A DNA stretch of 57,414 nt from a virus, in IMG/VR virus record IMGVR_UViG_3300037041_002697, positions 1 through 57,414 of that record; one strand, given 5' to 3'. Shown piece after piece: positions 24,620 through 33,229 of this stretch. The position numbers and the translations under genes are program-made. The stretch's first letter is position 1. Each line of letters opens with the position of its first letter. The notes beneath the pieces were generated by a model that was not told the DNA's origin, made no database searches, and saw only the letters and a program-made list of their open reading frames with translations.

Positions 24620-24627
24620 AATTTGTA
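24612..24627 (+). promoter_or_regulatory. Weak sigma54-like site
   Basis: TGGCATAAAATTTGTA matches the genome's other sites but has GT instead of GC at -12 and overlaps the polymerase stop codon. It could drive the small gene at 24668 or be chance. Confidence 0.25.
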
Positions 24628-24667
24628 ATTATGAGAAGTGAATTTTTAACAAAAGAGGGAAAATAAA

Positions 24668-24847
24668 ATGGCTAAAGTACGTTCAAATGAAGCTGGAATA
24701 AATATAATTCGCTTGCAAGAAGTTATTAACTATATCAAGCGTGAAATTCCCTGCACCTGTACTGAACCTGTAAGTGCTAATCAGTGCGAACGGTGTAGTA
24801 TTTTAACTAGTGTTTTGGCAGTTATTAACAGTATAAAATTTAATTAA
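24668..24847 (+). CDS. Small Cys-containing protein
   Basis: A 59-codon gene with a good ribosome site (agaggga) seven bases before ATG. The product is helical at the start (NIIRLQEVINYIKREI) and has C-x-C (PCTCTEP) and C-x2-C (CERC) pairs, likely binding zinc. Its size excluded it from routine gene lists. No family is recognised. Confidence 0.55.
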   Translation: MAKVRSNEAGINIIRLQEVINYIKREIPCTCTEPVSANQCERCSILTSVLAVINSIKFN

Positions 24848-24906
24848 TGAAGTAATGCAAAAATGATAAACTATAATGCTGAAAAATGAATATTTAAGGA
24901 AACAAA

Positions 24907-25398
24907 ATGGCAATGATAAACTATAATGTCAGGGAAGTACAACAGATTTTAAAACAAGCTGAGTATCTTAATTCACTTGAATTTGATAATCTGGTAATTC
25001 AATATGGAAGTGATTATCTTTTATTCTCTCCAGCATTTTTGGATGAATTTAAGGCCAAAAAACAGCCCAATGCCAAATTTTTTCATAATAATTATTTCCT
25101 GCCTGGTGTAATCGGAACCACACAAAATTTAGAACAAATAAAACCAGATGGTTTAGTAATTTCGATTGGGAGGGTACGGTATATTCTAAATTATTTAGAG
25201 ATCCTGGATTCCCGAAATTTTTCTTTAATTAACTGGTACGATGAATTTAAACGCCTGGAAATTGATCCAGTGGTTTCACAATTCTGGAAAGCCATCAATC
25301 GCAAAAATTCGGAATTTATCCGCCTGGGAGTGTATCTCCTGAAAGCGGAAAATGTTGGGCATATTTTAAATTACAAGGGGGATTTGCAACATGCTTAA
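24907..25398 (+). CDS. Hypothetical protein
   Basis: A 163-residue soluble protein, mixed alpha/beta, with no recognisable motif. Its first bases (aatgataaactataatg) also occur 50 bases upstream at 24862, as though the 5' end was duplicated. The downstream membrane-protein gene overlaps by eight bases. Confidence 0.5.
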   Translation: MAMINYNVREVQQILKQAEYLNSLEFDNLVIQYGSDYLLFSPAFLDEFKAKKQPNAKFFHNNYFLPGVIGTTQNLEQIKPDGLVISIGRVRYILNYLEILDSRNFSLINWYDEFKRLEIDPVVSQFWKAINRKNSEFIRLGVYLLKAENVGHILNYKGDLQHA

Positions 25399-25669
25399 AA
25401 AATTATGGCAATTTTTACTAAACTTAAACGATTGGGCAGAAGAGAATCAGGTTGACAAATTGATTCACACTATCTTCTGTTTCACAGCGATCTACTTTAA
25501 TCAGGCTACCATTGCAGCTACAATCTTTGTTGCCTTTCTGGTCGAATTTGAACAATGGAATTGCCTGAGACGACCAGGAAAGACTTACATTTTAAACAAA
25601 TTAATTCCCGATTTAATCGCTGATGCCGCGGGGATATTATTAGCCGTTGTGTTCCAAATTTGGAACTAA
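25391..25669 (+). CDS. Small membrane protein, VanZ-like pattern
   Basis: The 92-residue protein has three hydrophobic segments. Between them lie DKLIHTIFCF, EFEQWN and IPDLIADAAGILL; the order D-K-x-x-H, acidic pair, D-L-x-x-D-x-x-G recalls small VanZ/phage membrane proteins. The ribosome site aagggg lies inside the previous gene. It is the last gene of the replication block before a strong terminator. Confidence 0.5.
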   Translation: MLKKLWQFLLNLNDWAEENQVDKLIHTIFCFTAIYFNQATIAATIFVAFLVEFEQWNCLRRPGKTYILNKLIPDLIADAAGILLAVVFQIWN

Positions 25670-25680
25670 TTTATTCGCCT

Positions 25681-25737
25681 TTAGTTTATATCTCTTGAAA
25701 CTCCTTTTATTATAGACCAAGCAGCAGTTTTCATCAT
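25681..25737 (-). CDS. Possible 18-residue leader or regulatory peptide
   Basis: On the minus strand a perfect aaggaggag (25742-25750) precedes two successive ATG codons and an 18-codon frame reading MMKTAAWSIIKGVSRDIN. The Shine-Dalgarno is the strongest in the window, but the frame is tiny, faces the replication operon and has no visible promoter. Confidence 0.25.
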   Translation of the reverse strand: MMKTAAWSIIKGVSRDIN

Positions 25738-25764
25738 TGTTCTCCTCCTTAAGTGACGCAATGC

Positions 25765-25804
25765 AAATGCCCTGACCTTCGGCAAGTCGGGGCATTTTTA
25801 TTTT
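25765..25804 (+). terminator. Strong Rho-independent terminator
   Basis: AAATGCCCTGAC (25765-25776) pairs with GTCGGGGCATTT (25786-25797), 12 base pairs with one G-U, loop cttcggcaa, then tttttatttt. It ends the replication operon before the terminase operon promoter. Confidence 0.85.
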
Positions 25805-25832
25805 AAACTAACAACAATGTATTACATTCCCC

Positions 25833-25861
25833 TTGACTTTTCAATGCAAAGTTAATATATT
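25833..25861 (+). promoter_or_regulatory. Sigma70 promoter of the terminase operon
   Basis: TTGACT (25833), a 17-base spacer and TATATT (25856). The same boxes, spacing and following ATTC..AATTA recur at 44615, so the two assembly operons probably share timing. Confidence 0.75.
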
Positions 25862-25971
25862 CTAATTAGTTATTTACAGAAAATGTACGAAATTCATTCA
25901 TTTTTGCTAATGGGCTAAGTGATGAATTTATAATGACTTATAAAAAATAATGTACAAAAAAGGTTCAAAAA

Positions 25972-27168
25972 ATGCAAAAGCCAGCGGTAATCGAATTAAT
26001 GGTGGAACAGTTACGAATCGCAGATTGGAATTATAAAACAGGCCAAGTTAGTGCTGAAAAGCGAGAGCGTTTCCGAAATTCTATCAAGCAAGATTCAAGC
26101 GCGGGAGTCCTGGCGGTGCGCGAATTAGAAGACGGCAGCTATGAAGTCATTGACGGTAATCATCGGCTGGAAGAAATTATTGCTCTCGGCTGGGAAACTA
26201 TTCACTGCGAAAATTTCGGTAAAATTTCTCAAGCGCGGGCGGTGTTGATTTCACGCAGGCGAAATGCTTCCTGGTTTACGGATGACCAAAGGCGAATTGA
26301 CAACCTGATGCAAAATATTGTCAACCCGGAAATTCCGATTGAAGAGTATGCGAATTATATGCCCGATGACCTGCAGGAATACAAGAAGGAACTGGGAATG
26401 ACTGAAAAGGATACCGAAGCGCAAATTGATAAGGCTCAGGAGTTGTTAGCAAAATGGCAGGTTAAGCTGGGGCAGGTCTGGCAGTTAGGAAAGCATAAAA
26501 TTATCTGCGGTGATTGTACGGATTTGAAGGTGGTGGAAAAGTTGATGGGTGGGGAAAAAATTATATATGGTATTCAAGACCCACCGTATGGAATTTCTGT
26601 GGTAAATAAAACTATAGATGGTAATAAGTGTTTTGGTTCAATTGGAGGAAAAAATATTGTCAAAGCAAATCAATATACACCGATTATTAATGATGATAAA
26701 CCATTTGATCCAAAATACCTTTTATCGTTATGTGAAAATCAAATTCTTTGGGGAGCTAATTATTATGCTGATAAATTATTACCTAAAAAGGGGTGGATTG
26801 TATGGGACAAAAAGGGAAAAGACTGGGATGATAATTTTTCAGATTGTGAATTAGCCTGGACGCCTTTTAAAAAAGTAACAAAAATTTATCGTTATTTATG
26901 GATGGGTTTAGTTCAGGAAGGAAACCGTGAAAAGAGGGTACATCCAACTCAAAAGCCAGTTGGATTATATGAAAAAATTATAACTGATTATTTTACTAAT
27001 GATGGAATAATTATTGATTTTTTTCTCGGTTCCGGTACCACCCTAATCGCCTGTGAAAACCTAAACCGCCAATGTCGGGGAATCGAAATCGCTCCCGAAT
27101 ATATTGCCGTTACCTTGCAACGCTGGCAGGATCACACTGGAAAAACTCCTCAATTATTACAGGAATAG
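25972..27168 (+). CDS. ParB-like nuclease domain fused to DNA methyltransferase
   Basis: The 398-residue protein has an N-terminal ParB/Srx-like domain (about 1-140: DGSYEVIDGNHRLEEIIALGW) and a C-terminal beta-type methyltransferase with DPPYGI at 203, HPTQKP and DFFLGSGTT near 349. The fusion is common in phages, where the ParB domain may bind or nick DNA before packaging. Bases about 26560-27010 are far richer in A/T than both flanks, with an abrupt return to normal composition after the AdoMet motif, so the catalytic/recognition part seems to be a recent replacement. It heads the packaging operon. Confidence 0.85.
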   Translation: MQKPAVIELMVEQLRIADWNYKTGQVSAEKRERFRNSIKQDSSAGVLAVRELEDGSYEVIDGNHRLEEIIALGWETIHCENFGKISQARAVLISRRRNASWFTDDQRRIDNLMQNIVNPEIPIEEYANYMPDDLQEYKKELGMTEKDTEAQIDKAQELLAKWQVKLGQVWQLGKHKIICGDCTDLKVVEKLMGGEKIIYGIQDPPYGISVVNKTIDGNKCFGSIGGKNIVKANQYTPIINDDKPFDPKYLLSLCENQILWGANYYADKLLPKKGWIVWDKKGKDWDDNFSDCELAWTPFKKVTKIYRYLWMGLVQEGNREKRVHPTQKPVGLYEKIITDYFTNDGIIIDFFLGSGTTLIACENLNRQCRGIEIAPEYIAVTLQRWQDHTGKTPQLLQE

Positions 27169-27172
27169 AATT

Positions 27173-27697
27173 ATGAGTAAATCTATAAACGAAATAAAAA
27201 AACAAAAAAGAGTCAACACTAAACATTTAAAGCAAAAAGTAGAAGCTGATATTTCACCTTCCGATTTGCAAAAAATACAGCAGGCTCCTGAAATACAAAC
27301 CAGTAAAGCCGATACAAATGAGTCTAATCGGCGTAGGAATATAATTTTAAATATGTTATTAGACGGTTATGGAACAGCCTCAATTATCAGTTTTTGTACG
27401 GCAGAATTTGGAATTAAGATTGATCAAATTCGTAAATACATTAAACAAGCCAAAGCGATGCTTGCCAAATTTGAGGAAAAGGACATATCGAATACAATTA
27501 CCTGGTATAAGGCAGCCCAAAAACGGTTATACAACCGAGCAGTACAAAGAAATAACTTATCAGTGGCCAAAGATGTATTGGAAAATATGGCCAAGTCCCG
27601 AAAATTCGATGCTCAAATCGGCACGGCGGAGAATCCAGTGCATGTGATTCAGATTGTAAGGCCGGAAGGTAACGAACCTGAGAAGGAGTCTAAATAA
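27173..27697 (+). CDS. Terminase small subunit-like DNA-binding protein
   Basis: ATG 27173 follows caggaa and gives 174 residues; the upstream open frame overlaps the methyltransferase. A basic N-terminal tail (residues 1-35) leads to a helix-turn-helix (ILNMLLDGYGTASIISFCTAEFG..IRKYIKQA) and a helical C-terminal region. It lies three genes before the large terminase. Small terminases recognise the packaging site with such a domain. The call rests on fold pattern and position. Confidence 0.55.
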   Translation: MSKSINEIKKQKRVNTKHLKQKVEADISPSDLQKIQQAPEIQTSKADTNESNRRRNIILNMLLDGYGTASIISFCTAEFGIKIDQIRKYIKQAKAMLAKFEEKDISNTITWYKAAQKRLYNRAVQRNNLSVAKDVLENMAKSRKFDAQIGTAENPVHVIQIVRPEGNEPEKESK

Positions 27698-28365
27698 TGC
27701 CCGCAATGGTACAGGCTTATGAGAATCCTGACTGCATATTTCCCAGTGATAATGACCTGGAAGTTCCCACCCTGAAATTAAACGGTCAGGTGAAGTTCTT
27801 ACAGGCTCCGCATCGTTTGTGGGGGAGTGGTACGAATCCCAGAAATAGGAAATACAATTCGGGCACGTGGTTTTTTTATACCGAAGATTACCGATTTGAA
27901 AACCTGTGGAAGCATCCTGAACAACTGCTAATTACAGGCTGCACGAATGCGAGTGAAATAAACTTCTCCTGCTATGCTGAGATGCCGTTGCCGATTGGAT
28001 TTTATCAGATATATCGGAAACGCTGGATTGCACGGTATTGGCAGGAATACGGCGTGAAGATTCTGGTGGATATGAATGTGAATAGTAAGTTTTTCAAAAT
28101 GAATTTATTAGGAGTCCCGAAGGGCTGGCGGGCGTATTGTACGCGCGGGTATAACGAACGCGTAAAATTCATTGAGGAACAATTTGCAATTTGTCAGGAA
28201 CAGGCGGGGTCGAATGATATTCTATTTGTAGTGTATGGTGGGGGAAAGTTAGTTCGGGCAGCCTGCCAGCACTATGGATGGATTCATATAGTTGAAGAGA
28301 TGGAACGGAAATTATTAGGTTCAGGGAATGAAATGAAATTATTAAACTTTAATCAGGGAGTCTAA
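27697..28365 (+). CDS. DUF4417-like protein
   Basis: The 222-residue protein matches the DUF4417 layout: RFENLWKHPEQ, then an alpha/beta core with MPLPIGFYQIYRKRWIARYWQEYGVKILVDMNV, and GVPKGWRAYCTRGYN, followed by LFVVYGGG. The family is seen on mobile elements and phages and has no known function. The start overlaps the previous stop (TAATG). A role in packaging or modification is only suggested by location. Confidence 0.6.
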   Translation: MPAMVQAYENPDCIFPSDNDLEVPTLKLNGQVKFLQAPHRLWGSGTNPRNRKYNSGTWFFYTEDYRFENLWKHPEQLLITGCTNASEINFSCYAEMPLPIGFYQIYRKRWIARYWQEYGVKILVDMNVNSKFFKMNLLGVPKGWRAYCTRGYNERVKFIEEQFAICQEQAGSNDILFVVYGGGKLVRAACQHYGWIHIVEEMERKLLGSGNEMKLLNFNQGV

Positions 28366-28368
28366 ATC

Positions 28369-28530
28369 ATGCAACTATTACCACAAAGTTTTATCTGCTT
28401 GAAAGCCTCTGGCGGTGCTGGCCGAACGGCGGGCATTCCGAAGGCTGCTACCACCACTGGTTCCACGATTGGTCGATTAAAGCAAGTCGTTAAAAAACGA
28501 AAACAGGATGGGGTAGCGGGGAAGCGATAA
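28369..28530 (+). CDS. Small basic protein between terminase genes
   Basis: A 53-residue product with a Gly/Ala/Thr-rich middle and a strongly basic tail (GRLKQVVKKRKQDG). The ribosome site is gggag and the stop touches the TerL start codon, which supports co-translation. No family is recognised; nucleic acid binding is plausible. Confidence 0.55.
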   Translation: MQLLPQSFICLKASGGAGRTAGIPKAATTTGSTIGRLKQVVKKRKQDGVAGKR

Positions 28531-29952
28531 ATGCGTTTCAACCTCAACACCTGGCAGGATATGTTTATCTTTTCCGATGCTAAGGATATTTGTCTGGCTG
28601 GTGAATTCGGTTCAGGTAAAACAACGGCTGCGATATTACGGTTCAATATGCTCCTGGAGAAACATCCTGGTATAATCGGGGTAATCCTGCGCAATTTTCA
28701 CCCCGATCTGGACCGTGCCACAATTCCCGATTTCCTGGAAGTGTCATTCGGAAGTCGTTTTGAAACGCCTGATAGTATTTATTACAACAGAACGAAAAAT
28801 TTTATTCGTTATCCAAACGGTTCTGAAATTTGGTTTATGGCATTAGATCGGATTGACGATATTAAAAAACTCAAAAATGTTAAAATTGGCCTGCTCTGGG
28901 CGGATCAGGCTGAGGAGATTGATCCTATAATCTGGTCAATGGCCTGCGGGCGAGTGCGTCAGGCAGGTGTGCCCAATTACATTCAGGCTACGTGCAATCC
29001 TGAAGGTGGGGATCATTATCTTCGGGAGCGTTACTTTGCGAATCCAGTCAATGTTCGGACGGAATCAGCCTTGAAAATCATCCGTGAAGCTGGTCTGGAT
29101 GTGGAAGTGCGAACCGATCTCATTAAGCATCAATTGGAATATGGTGTCTGGAAGAATGCCCGAACAGGCGCAATCGGCATCAACCCGAAGCCTCTCGAAA
29201 ATCGTGGCAACCTGCGGCCTGATTATTATTCTGATCTAATTCGGGATTTTCCAAATGAATGGGTAATTAAATACGTCTTTTCATCCTGGATTGGTCGGAC
29301 GGGAATGGTATATAATATTCATCCTGATACCTTCTTAAAGGAATTACCATTCCGTTTGGATCATGACTATTATGAACGGTTTGACGGCATGGATTTCGGT
29401 ATTTCGGATACTAATCCGATGGTTTATTTGACTTGTTTACTGTATGACGGCGTTTATTATCTAATGAACGAAATGTATCAATTCGATAGTGGGCTTGAAA
29501 AATTGGCAAATTACATTCAATCCCTGGAATTTATTCCTGTTAAGCCAACCTTTCGGGTGGGCTGTCCCCGAACATTCCAGCGCGAGAGTTCCGCCGGTGT
29601 CGCTTACGGAATGAAACTCACGCCAGCGCAAATCTTAGGGCAACAGTTCGGAGTGCATTTCGATCCGTTTCCGATTCCCCTGGACACCAGGCAGCCGATT
29701 TTACAGGCTTTATTCGATAATGGTAAGATCAAGGTAGTTAATTGTCCAAATTTGCAAAACGAATTAAACCACTACCGCTGGTCAACCATTAAACGGGCAC
29801 ACAATCACGCGATTGAAGCGATGGAACGGATGATCGCGAAACATGCCCTTTATTATACAGTCAAGAATAATTTCATCCAAAAGGTACAGGAGCGCACGAA
29901 ATTCAGGCGCGCTGGCCTGGTGGATTCGGCTTATTTTACTGATAAATATTAA
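28531..29952 (+). CDS. terL: Terminase large subunit
   Basis: The 473-residue protein has the packaging ATPase Walker A GEFGSGKTT at 24-32, Walker B IGLLWADQAEEI at 119-130, the coupling motif ATCNPEGG, and an RNase H-fold nuclease beginning DGMDFGISDTNP near 288. It cuts concatemers and drives DNA into proheads. The start lies directly after the small basic gene's stop. The packaging strategy (cos or pac) cannot be told from this protein by eye. Confidence 0.9.
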   Translation: MRFNLNTWQDMFIFSDAKDICLAGEFGSGKTTAAILRFNMLLEKHPGIIGVILRNFHPDLDRATIPDFLEVSFGSRFETPDSIYYNRTKNFIRYPNGSEIWFMALDRIDDIKKLKNVKIGLLWADQAEEIDPIIWSMACGRVRQAGVPNYIQATCNPEGGDHYLRERYFANPVNVRTESALKIIREAGLDVEVRTDLIKHQLEYGVWKNARTGAIGINPKPLENRGNLRPDYYSDLIRDFPNEWVIKYVFSSWIGRTGMVYNIHPDTFLKELPFRLDHDYYERFDGMDFGISDTNPMVYLTCLLYDGVYYLMNEMYQFDSGLEKLANYIQSLEFIPVKPTFRVGCPRTFQRESSAGVAYGMKLTPAQILGQQFGVHFDPFPIPLDTRQPILQALFDNGKIKVVNCPNLQNELNHYRWSTIKRAHNHAIEAMERMIAKHALYYTVKNNFIQKVQERTKFRRAGLVDSAYFTDKY

Positions 29953-29967
29953 CCAATGAGGAAACCC

Positions 29968-32202
29968 ATGAATTTTTTCAATCGAAATAAATTAGAACGA
30001 ACGAAGTTGGAACTTCAAATCCAGACCTTGAAAGGCCAAATAAACGCCGTGCAGCAGATGCGGGAATTAACCTCGTATGGTGCTACTGGTATTAAAAACA
30101 TAATGGGTCAATATTTCCAAACCGATTACAATGGCATCTGGGATAACCAGACGCAACGGTATGATAAGATCGCCGAAATGAAAAATGATGCGATTATAGC
30201 TGCCTGTCTTGAGGCGATCATGTTGCCAATAATGTCCTGTCCGGTCATGGTGCAGCCCGTGAGCGAATCAAACCTGGATATGCGAATTGCAGAAGCAGTG
30301 GAAAAGCAATTATTTGAGAGTGACAAATTCACCTGGAGTGATCTGCAAAATTGGATTCTCGAAATGGTCGCCTATGGGTTTTCACTTTTTGAAAAGGTGC
30401 GCTATTTTAACCCGAAGGAACGTATCTGGATGTACGATTTGCAGCCACGTATTCAGAGTACGATTGAAGGGTGGCATCTTGACGAGAATGGCAGATTGCG
30501 GACGGTGGAACAATTCGTATACAAGAATGGTAGCTATCAGTCAGCATTTATGCCAAACGAGGCAGTCCTGCTTTTCAATATTAAACAGACAGGAAACGAT
30601 TATCGCGGTAATTCTTTACTACGCCAGATTTTCTTCAACTGGCATTCCAAAACAATCATGAATAAAATCTATACCCTAACCGTTCAGCTCTGGGGATTGA
30701 AGGCGCCAGTCATTCACCTGCCCGAAATGCAGCACGATAACGACCTGGAAAAAGCGCAAGAGGTCGCCCAGAATTGGATCTCCCACGAGTCGCAGTATAT
30801 GGTACTTCCTTACGGTTTCCAGGCCTCAACACTGGGTGATACCGGCAACATGCCTGATATTTCAAGGGCACTTGAATTTCATGACAAACAAATTGCTACG
30901 CGCTTTTTGGCAGATTTTCTCATGCTGGGCGGAGCAAAAGGCAGCTATGCCCTGAGTCGGGATAAGTCGGATTTCTTCTTAATGTCGATTCAATATATTA
31001 TCAATCGAATTGAAGACGTCCTGAGTCGTGAAACAGGCGGCAGATCCTTCATTCCAGAATTTGTCAAGCTGAATTTTGGGGAGCGTGCTGAAAGCCCAGC
31101 GGTCAAGTATTCTAAACTCATTGACATTGACTTGAACAAATTGGCCATTACGCTGGCAAGCCTGGCAGAAAAGCAGTTCATAGTTCCTACGGAAGAAATT
31201 CGTTCTTATTTGCTGGAGGCTCTCGAATTACCAACGGAACAAACGATCATTCGCCAGGCAGAGACGAAGCCCGCAATTGAAGACGAAACGCGGCCAGGTG
31301 ACCAACAGGAAGAGAAACCCGAAGGCGAAGGCGCTCAGGAAGGCGAAAATGAAGCTGAGGAAATTGAAACTCATTCGCACCATGCAGGGGAAATTCATCT
31401 CATGGATTCCCCAGACTTTACTTTCAGTCGTGAACTAACCGACCAGGAAAAAGCCGTTTCCAATCTCGAAAAAATTAAAGACGAATTAAACAAAGCGAAG
31501 GCCAATATTACCAAAATTTGTAACGATTGGCGGGCAAAGTCAACCGAAGTTCTTTGCGAGGCGGGCATAAAGTATCTGGCAAAAGGCATGCAATCGAAGG
31601 AATTTGAAGAGGCTCTCAATCAGGAATTGATTTCACAACGTTTACTAAAAAAACGCGATGTAACCCGCTTGCTTGAGGTTGAATTACTGACCTTGTATCG
31701 GTTTGGGATTCAATCTTGCATTGACGATCTGGCCAAACAGGGTATATCGGTAAACTTTATGCTGCAAGATGTAAATGAGGAAGGCAGTACCGTGGTTAAG
31801 ACCTTAGCAGCCACGATCATTTCCTTCCTGGCCGATAAGCTATTATTCAACTGGAAACTCGAATTGATTCGCCAAAAATTGTCAAATTTGGTCAATAAGG
31901 TCGGCCTCCGTTCGCTCCTGGAGAAACTTACAAAGGGTGATACGCTGCGGAAGGTAACGGAGGGTGTCCTAAAATCGTTTGGCATCGCCCGAAATTCAAC
32001 GGCTGAAAAATATGATGCTGAAATAAAAATCCTGCGATCTGAAGTAATGGACATTAGAACTTGTAAAGAGTGTCGCAAAATTGATAAAAAAATTTTTGAT
32101 TTTTCGGATGCTTTTTGGGCAGAAGTAAGAACAGGGGCGTATGCAAATTGTGAAGGGGGTTTACTTTGTCGGGGAATTAACCTTTTTGTGAAGCAGGAAT
32201 AA
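29968..32202 (+). CDS. Portal protein (Mu gp29/DUF935-like) fused to head-morphogenesis domain
   Basis: ATG 29968 is placed behind gaggaaa; an ATG at 29956 lies within that site. The 744-residue product is a portal in its first 400 residues (NDAIIAACLEAIMLPIM, ILEMVAYGFSLFEKV, SLLRQIFFNWHSK). An acidic Glu/Gly-rich hinge (about 430-470) joins a helical second half ending RTCKECRKIDKKIF..YANCEGGLLCRG, the Cys-rich end of Mu gpF/SPP1 gp7-type minor head proteins. These are usually two adjacent genes; here they form one chain. The 3' end overlaps the leftward gene at 32177 by 26 bases. Confidence 0.8.
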   Translation: MNFFNRNKLERTKLELQIQTLKGQINAVQQMRELTSYGATGIKNIMGQYFQTDYNGIWDNQTQRYDKIAEMKNDAIIAACLEAIMLPIMSCPVMVQPVSESNLDMRIAEAVEKQLFESDKFTWSDLQNWILEMVAYGFSLFEKVRYFNPKERIWMYDLQPRIQSTIEGWHLDENGRLRTVEQFVYKNGSYQSAFMPNEAVLLFNIKQTGNDYRGNSLLRQIFFNWHSKTIMNKIYTLTVQLWGLKAPVIHLPEMQHDNDLEKAQEVAQNWISHESQYMVLPYGFQASTLGDTGNMPDISRALEFHDKQIATRFLADFLMLGGAKGSYALSRDKSDFFLMSIQYIINRIEDVLSRETGGRSFIPEFVKLNFGERAESPAVKYSKLIDIDLNKLAITLASLAEKQFIVPTEEIRSYLLEALELPTEQTIIRQAETKPAIEDETRPGDQQEEKPEGEGAQEGENEAEEIETHSHHAGEIHLMDSPDFTFSRELTDQEKAVSNLEKIKDELNKAKANITKICNDWRAKSTEVLCEAGIKYLAKGMQSKEFEEALNQELISQRLLKKRDVTRLLEVELLTLYRFGIQSCIDDLAKQGISVNFMLQDVNEEGSTVVKTLAATIISFLADKLLFNWKLELIRQKLSNLVNKVGLRSLLEKLTKGDTLRKVTEGVLKSFGIARNSTAEKYDAEIKILRSEVMDIRTCKECRKIDKKIFDFSDAFWAEVRTGAYANCEGGLLCRGINLFVKQE

Positions 32203-32416
32203 AGCACTTTTCCGGATGATAAAAATCACAATTTACTAAGGAAATTTTTCCAAGATCAGGCCGAAGTTCTTCAACTTCATAAACCTGGCTTTTTACTAAT
32301 TCATCAACTTTTTCAAATTGTGAACCACCTGAATATTGTACCTTTTCACCAATTTGAAATTTAGATACTGGTTTATTAGTGTTTAAATTTAGTTTCTTTT
32401 CGATGTAATTAGCCAT
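32177..32416 (-). CDS. Small SH3-like protein in leftward operon
   Basis: ATG 32416 lies two bases after the stop of the upstream gene, giving 79 residues. SKFQIGEKVQYSGG and SQVYEVEELRPDLGKISLV are typical of small SH3-like barrels that bind DNA or protein. It is the last gene of a three-gene leftward operon and runs into the portal gene end to end. Confidence 0.5.
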   Translation of the reverse strand: MANYIEKKLNLNTNKPVSKFQIGEKVQYSGGSQFEKVDELVKSQVYEVEELRPDLGKISLVNCDFYHPEKCFIPASQKG

Positions 32417-32418
32417 TT

Positions 32419-32748
32419 TTAATTCGTCTCTTTCATTAAAACCGGTAACAAATTCAGTTGAATTACCGGTAAATTTGCCTTGAAAGTTAAGCCCTTTAGC
32501 GGGCATTTTGCCGTCCAGCAGATGAAATTTCCCAGCATTCCAATGGCTTCAATTAACTCCTCATGACATTCAGGACACTGTAATTCAATGACCTGATAAA
32601 GCACCATGAACTTGCTATTTCGATAAGGAATGACAGGATCGATTTCCACTGTGCTATCACATTTCAGGCAGAATGCCGAAGTTTGATCCTTTATTACTAC
32701 TTCCTCACGCTCAAGCAAGCCACAATTAGGGCAGATAAATAATTTCAT
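32419..32748 (-). CDS. Double zinc-ribbon protein
   Basis: ATG 32748 follows aggag; the longer frame from 32781 overlaps the upstream gene. The 109-residue protein has CPNC at the start and CLKC about 25 residues later, then CPEC and a later Cys pair (CWTAKC), suggesting two zinc ribbons. Such proteins often bind nucleic acids or RNA polymerase. It lies in the operon driven by a sigma54-like site at 33065. Confidence 0.55.
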   Translation of the reverse strand: MKLFICPNCGLLEREEVVIKDQTSAFCLKCDSTVEIDPVIPYRNSKFMVLYQVIELQCPECHEELIEAIGMLGNFICWTAKCPLKGLTFKANLPVIQLNLLPVLMKETN

Positions 32749-32764
32749 TGCGAGGTTCTCCTGT

Positions 32765-33007
32765 TTAGTTAATAATTTCACCCTTTAATTTTACTACTTG
32801 AAATTTACAATTTTCAGATTTAACTACTATTGAATGATTACGTTCAGGCGGGACAATAATTTTTAAAGTCACTGAATTTAAGTCCACTGTATACCAGGTG
32901 TTCAATTTTATATTAGTCCTTATAGTAAAGGCATTATGGTGGAGCAATTGCGCCTCAATTCGATCACCTGGAACCCATTTGTAATTTTGCATTTCTTCTA
33001 CAGTCAT
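32765..33007 (-). CDS. Hypothetical beta-rich protein, first gene of leftward operon
   Basis: An 80-residue protein with MTVEEMQNYKWVPGD at the start and alternating beta strands; no Cys and no membrane segment. aggaga precedes its ATG on the minus strand. It overlaps nothing and is 58 bases downstream of a sigma54-like site. The family is not recognised. Confidence 0.5.
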   Translation of the reverse strand: MTVEEMQNYKWVPGDRIEAQLLHHNAFTIRTNIKLNTWYTVDLNSVTLKIIVPPERNHSIVVKSENCKFQVVKLKGEIIN

Positions 33008-33064
33008 GACAAATTCTCCTCATTAAATTAGTCTAAAATTAAAATAAATTTCACTTTTTTATAA

Positions 33065-33080
33065 AGCAATTATTATGCCG
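33065..33080 (-). promoter_or_regulatory. Candidate sigma54 promoter, leftward
   Basis: Read on the minus strand, CGGCATAATAATTGCT has GG-N10-GC spacing and the GGCATAA core shared with sites at 37790 and 40485. It is correctly oriented and spaced for the three leftward genes. Confidence 0.6.
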
Positions 33081-33229
33081 GTAGGTAGTAGGATTTGGAA
33101 GCCTTGCAAATTACCTGCTGCTCGAAATCCGTCCACTGGTGTCCGATTTCAGGCCACTCACTTTCGGCCAGTGTCAGTTCAATAAAAACAACACTTAAAA
33201 TATAGGAACTTCCCTGAGTCGTTTAAATC

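Noticed and set aside
24612-24627. Ninth sigma54-like site
   Set aside because: GT at -12 and overlap with the polymerase stop codon; listed only as a weak feature and not counted in the network.
32506-32781. Longer versions of the leftward genes
   Set aside because: Upstream extensions overlap neighbouring genes and lack ribosome sites; shorter starts have aggag or direct coupling.
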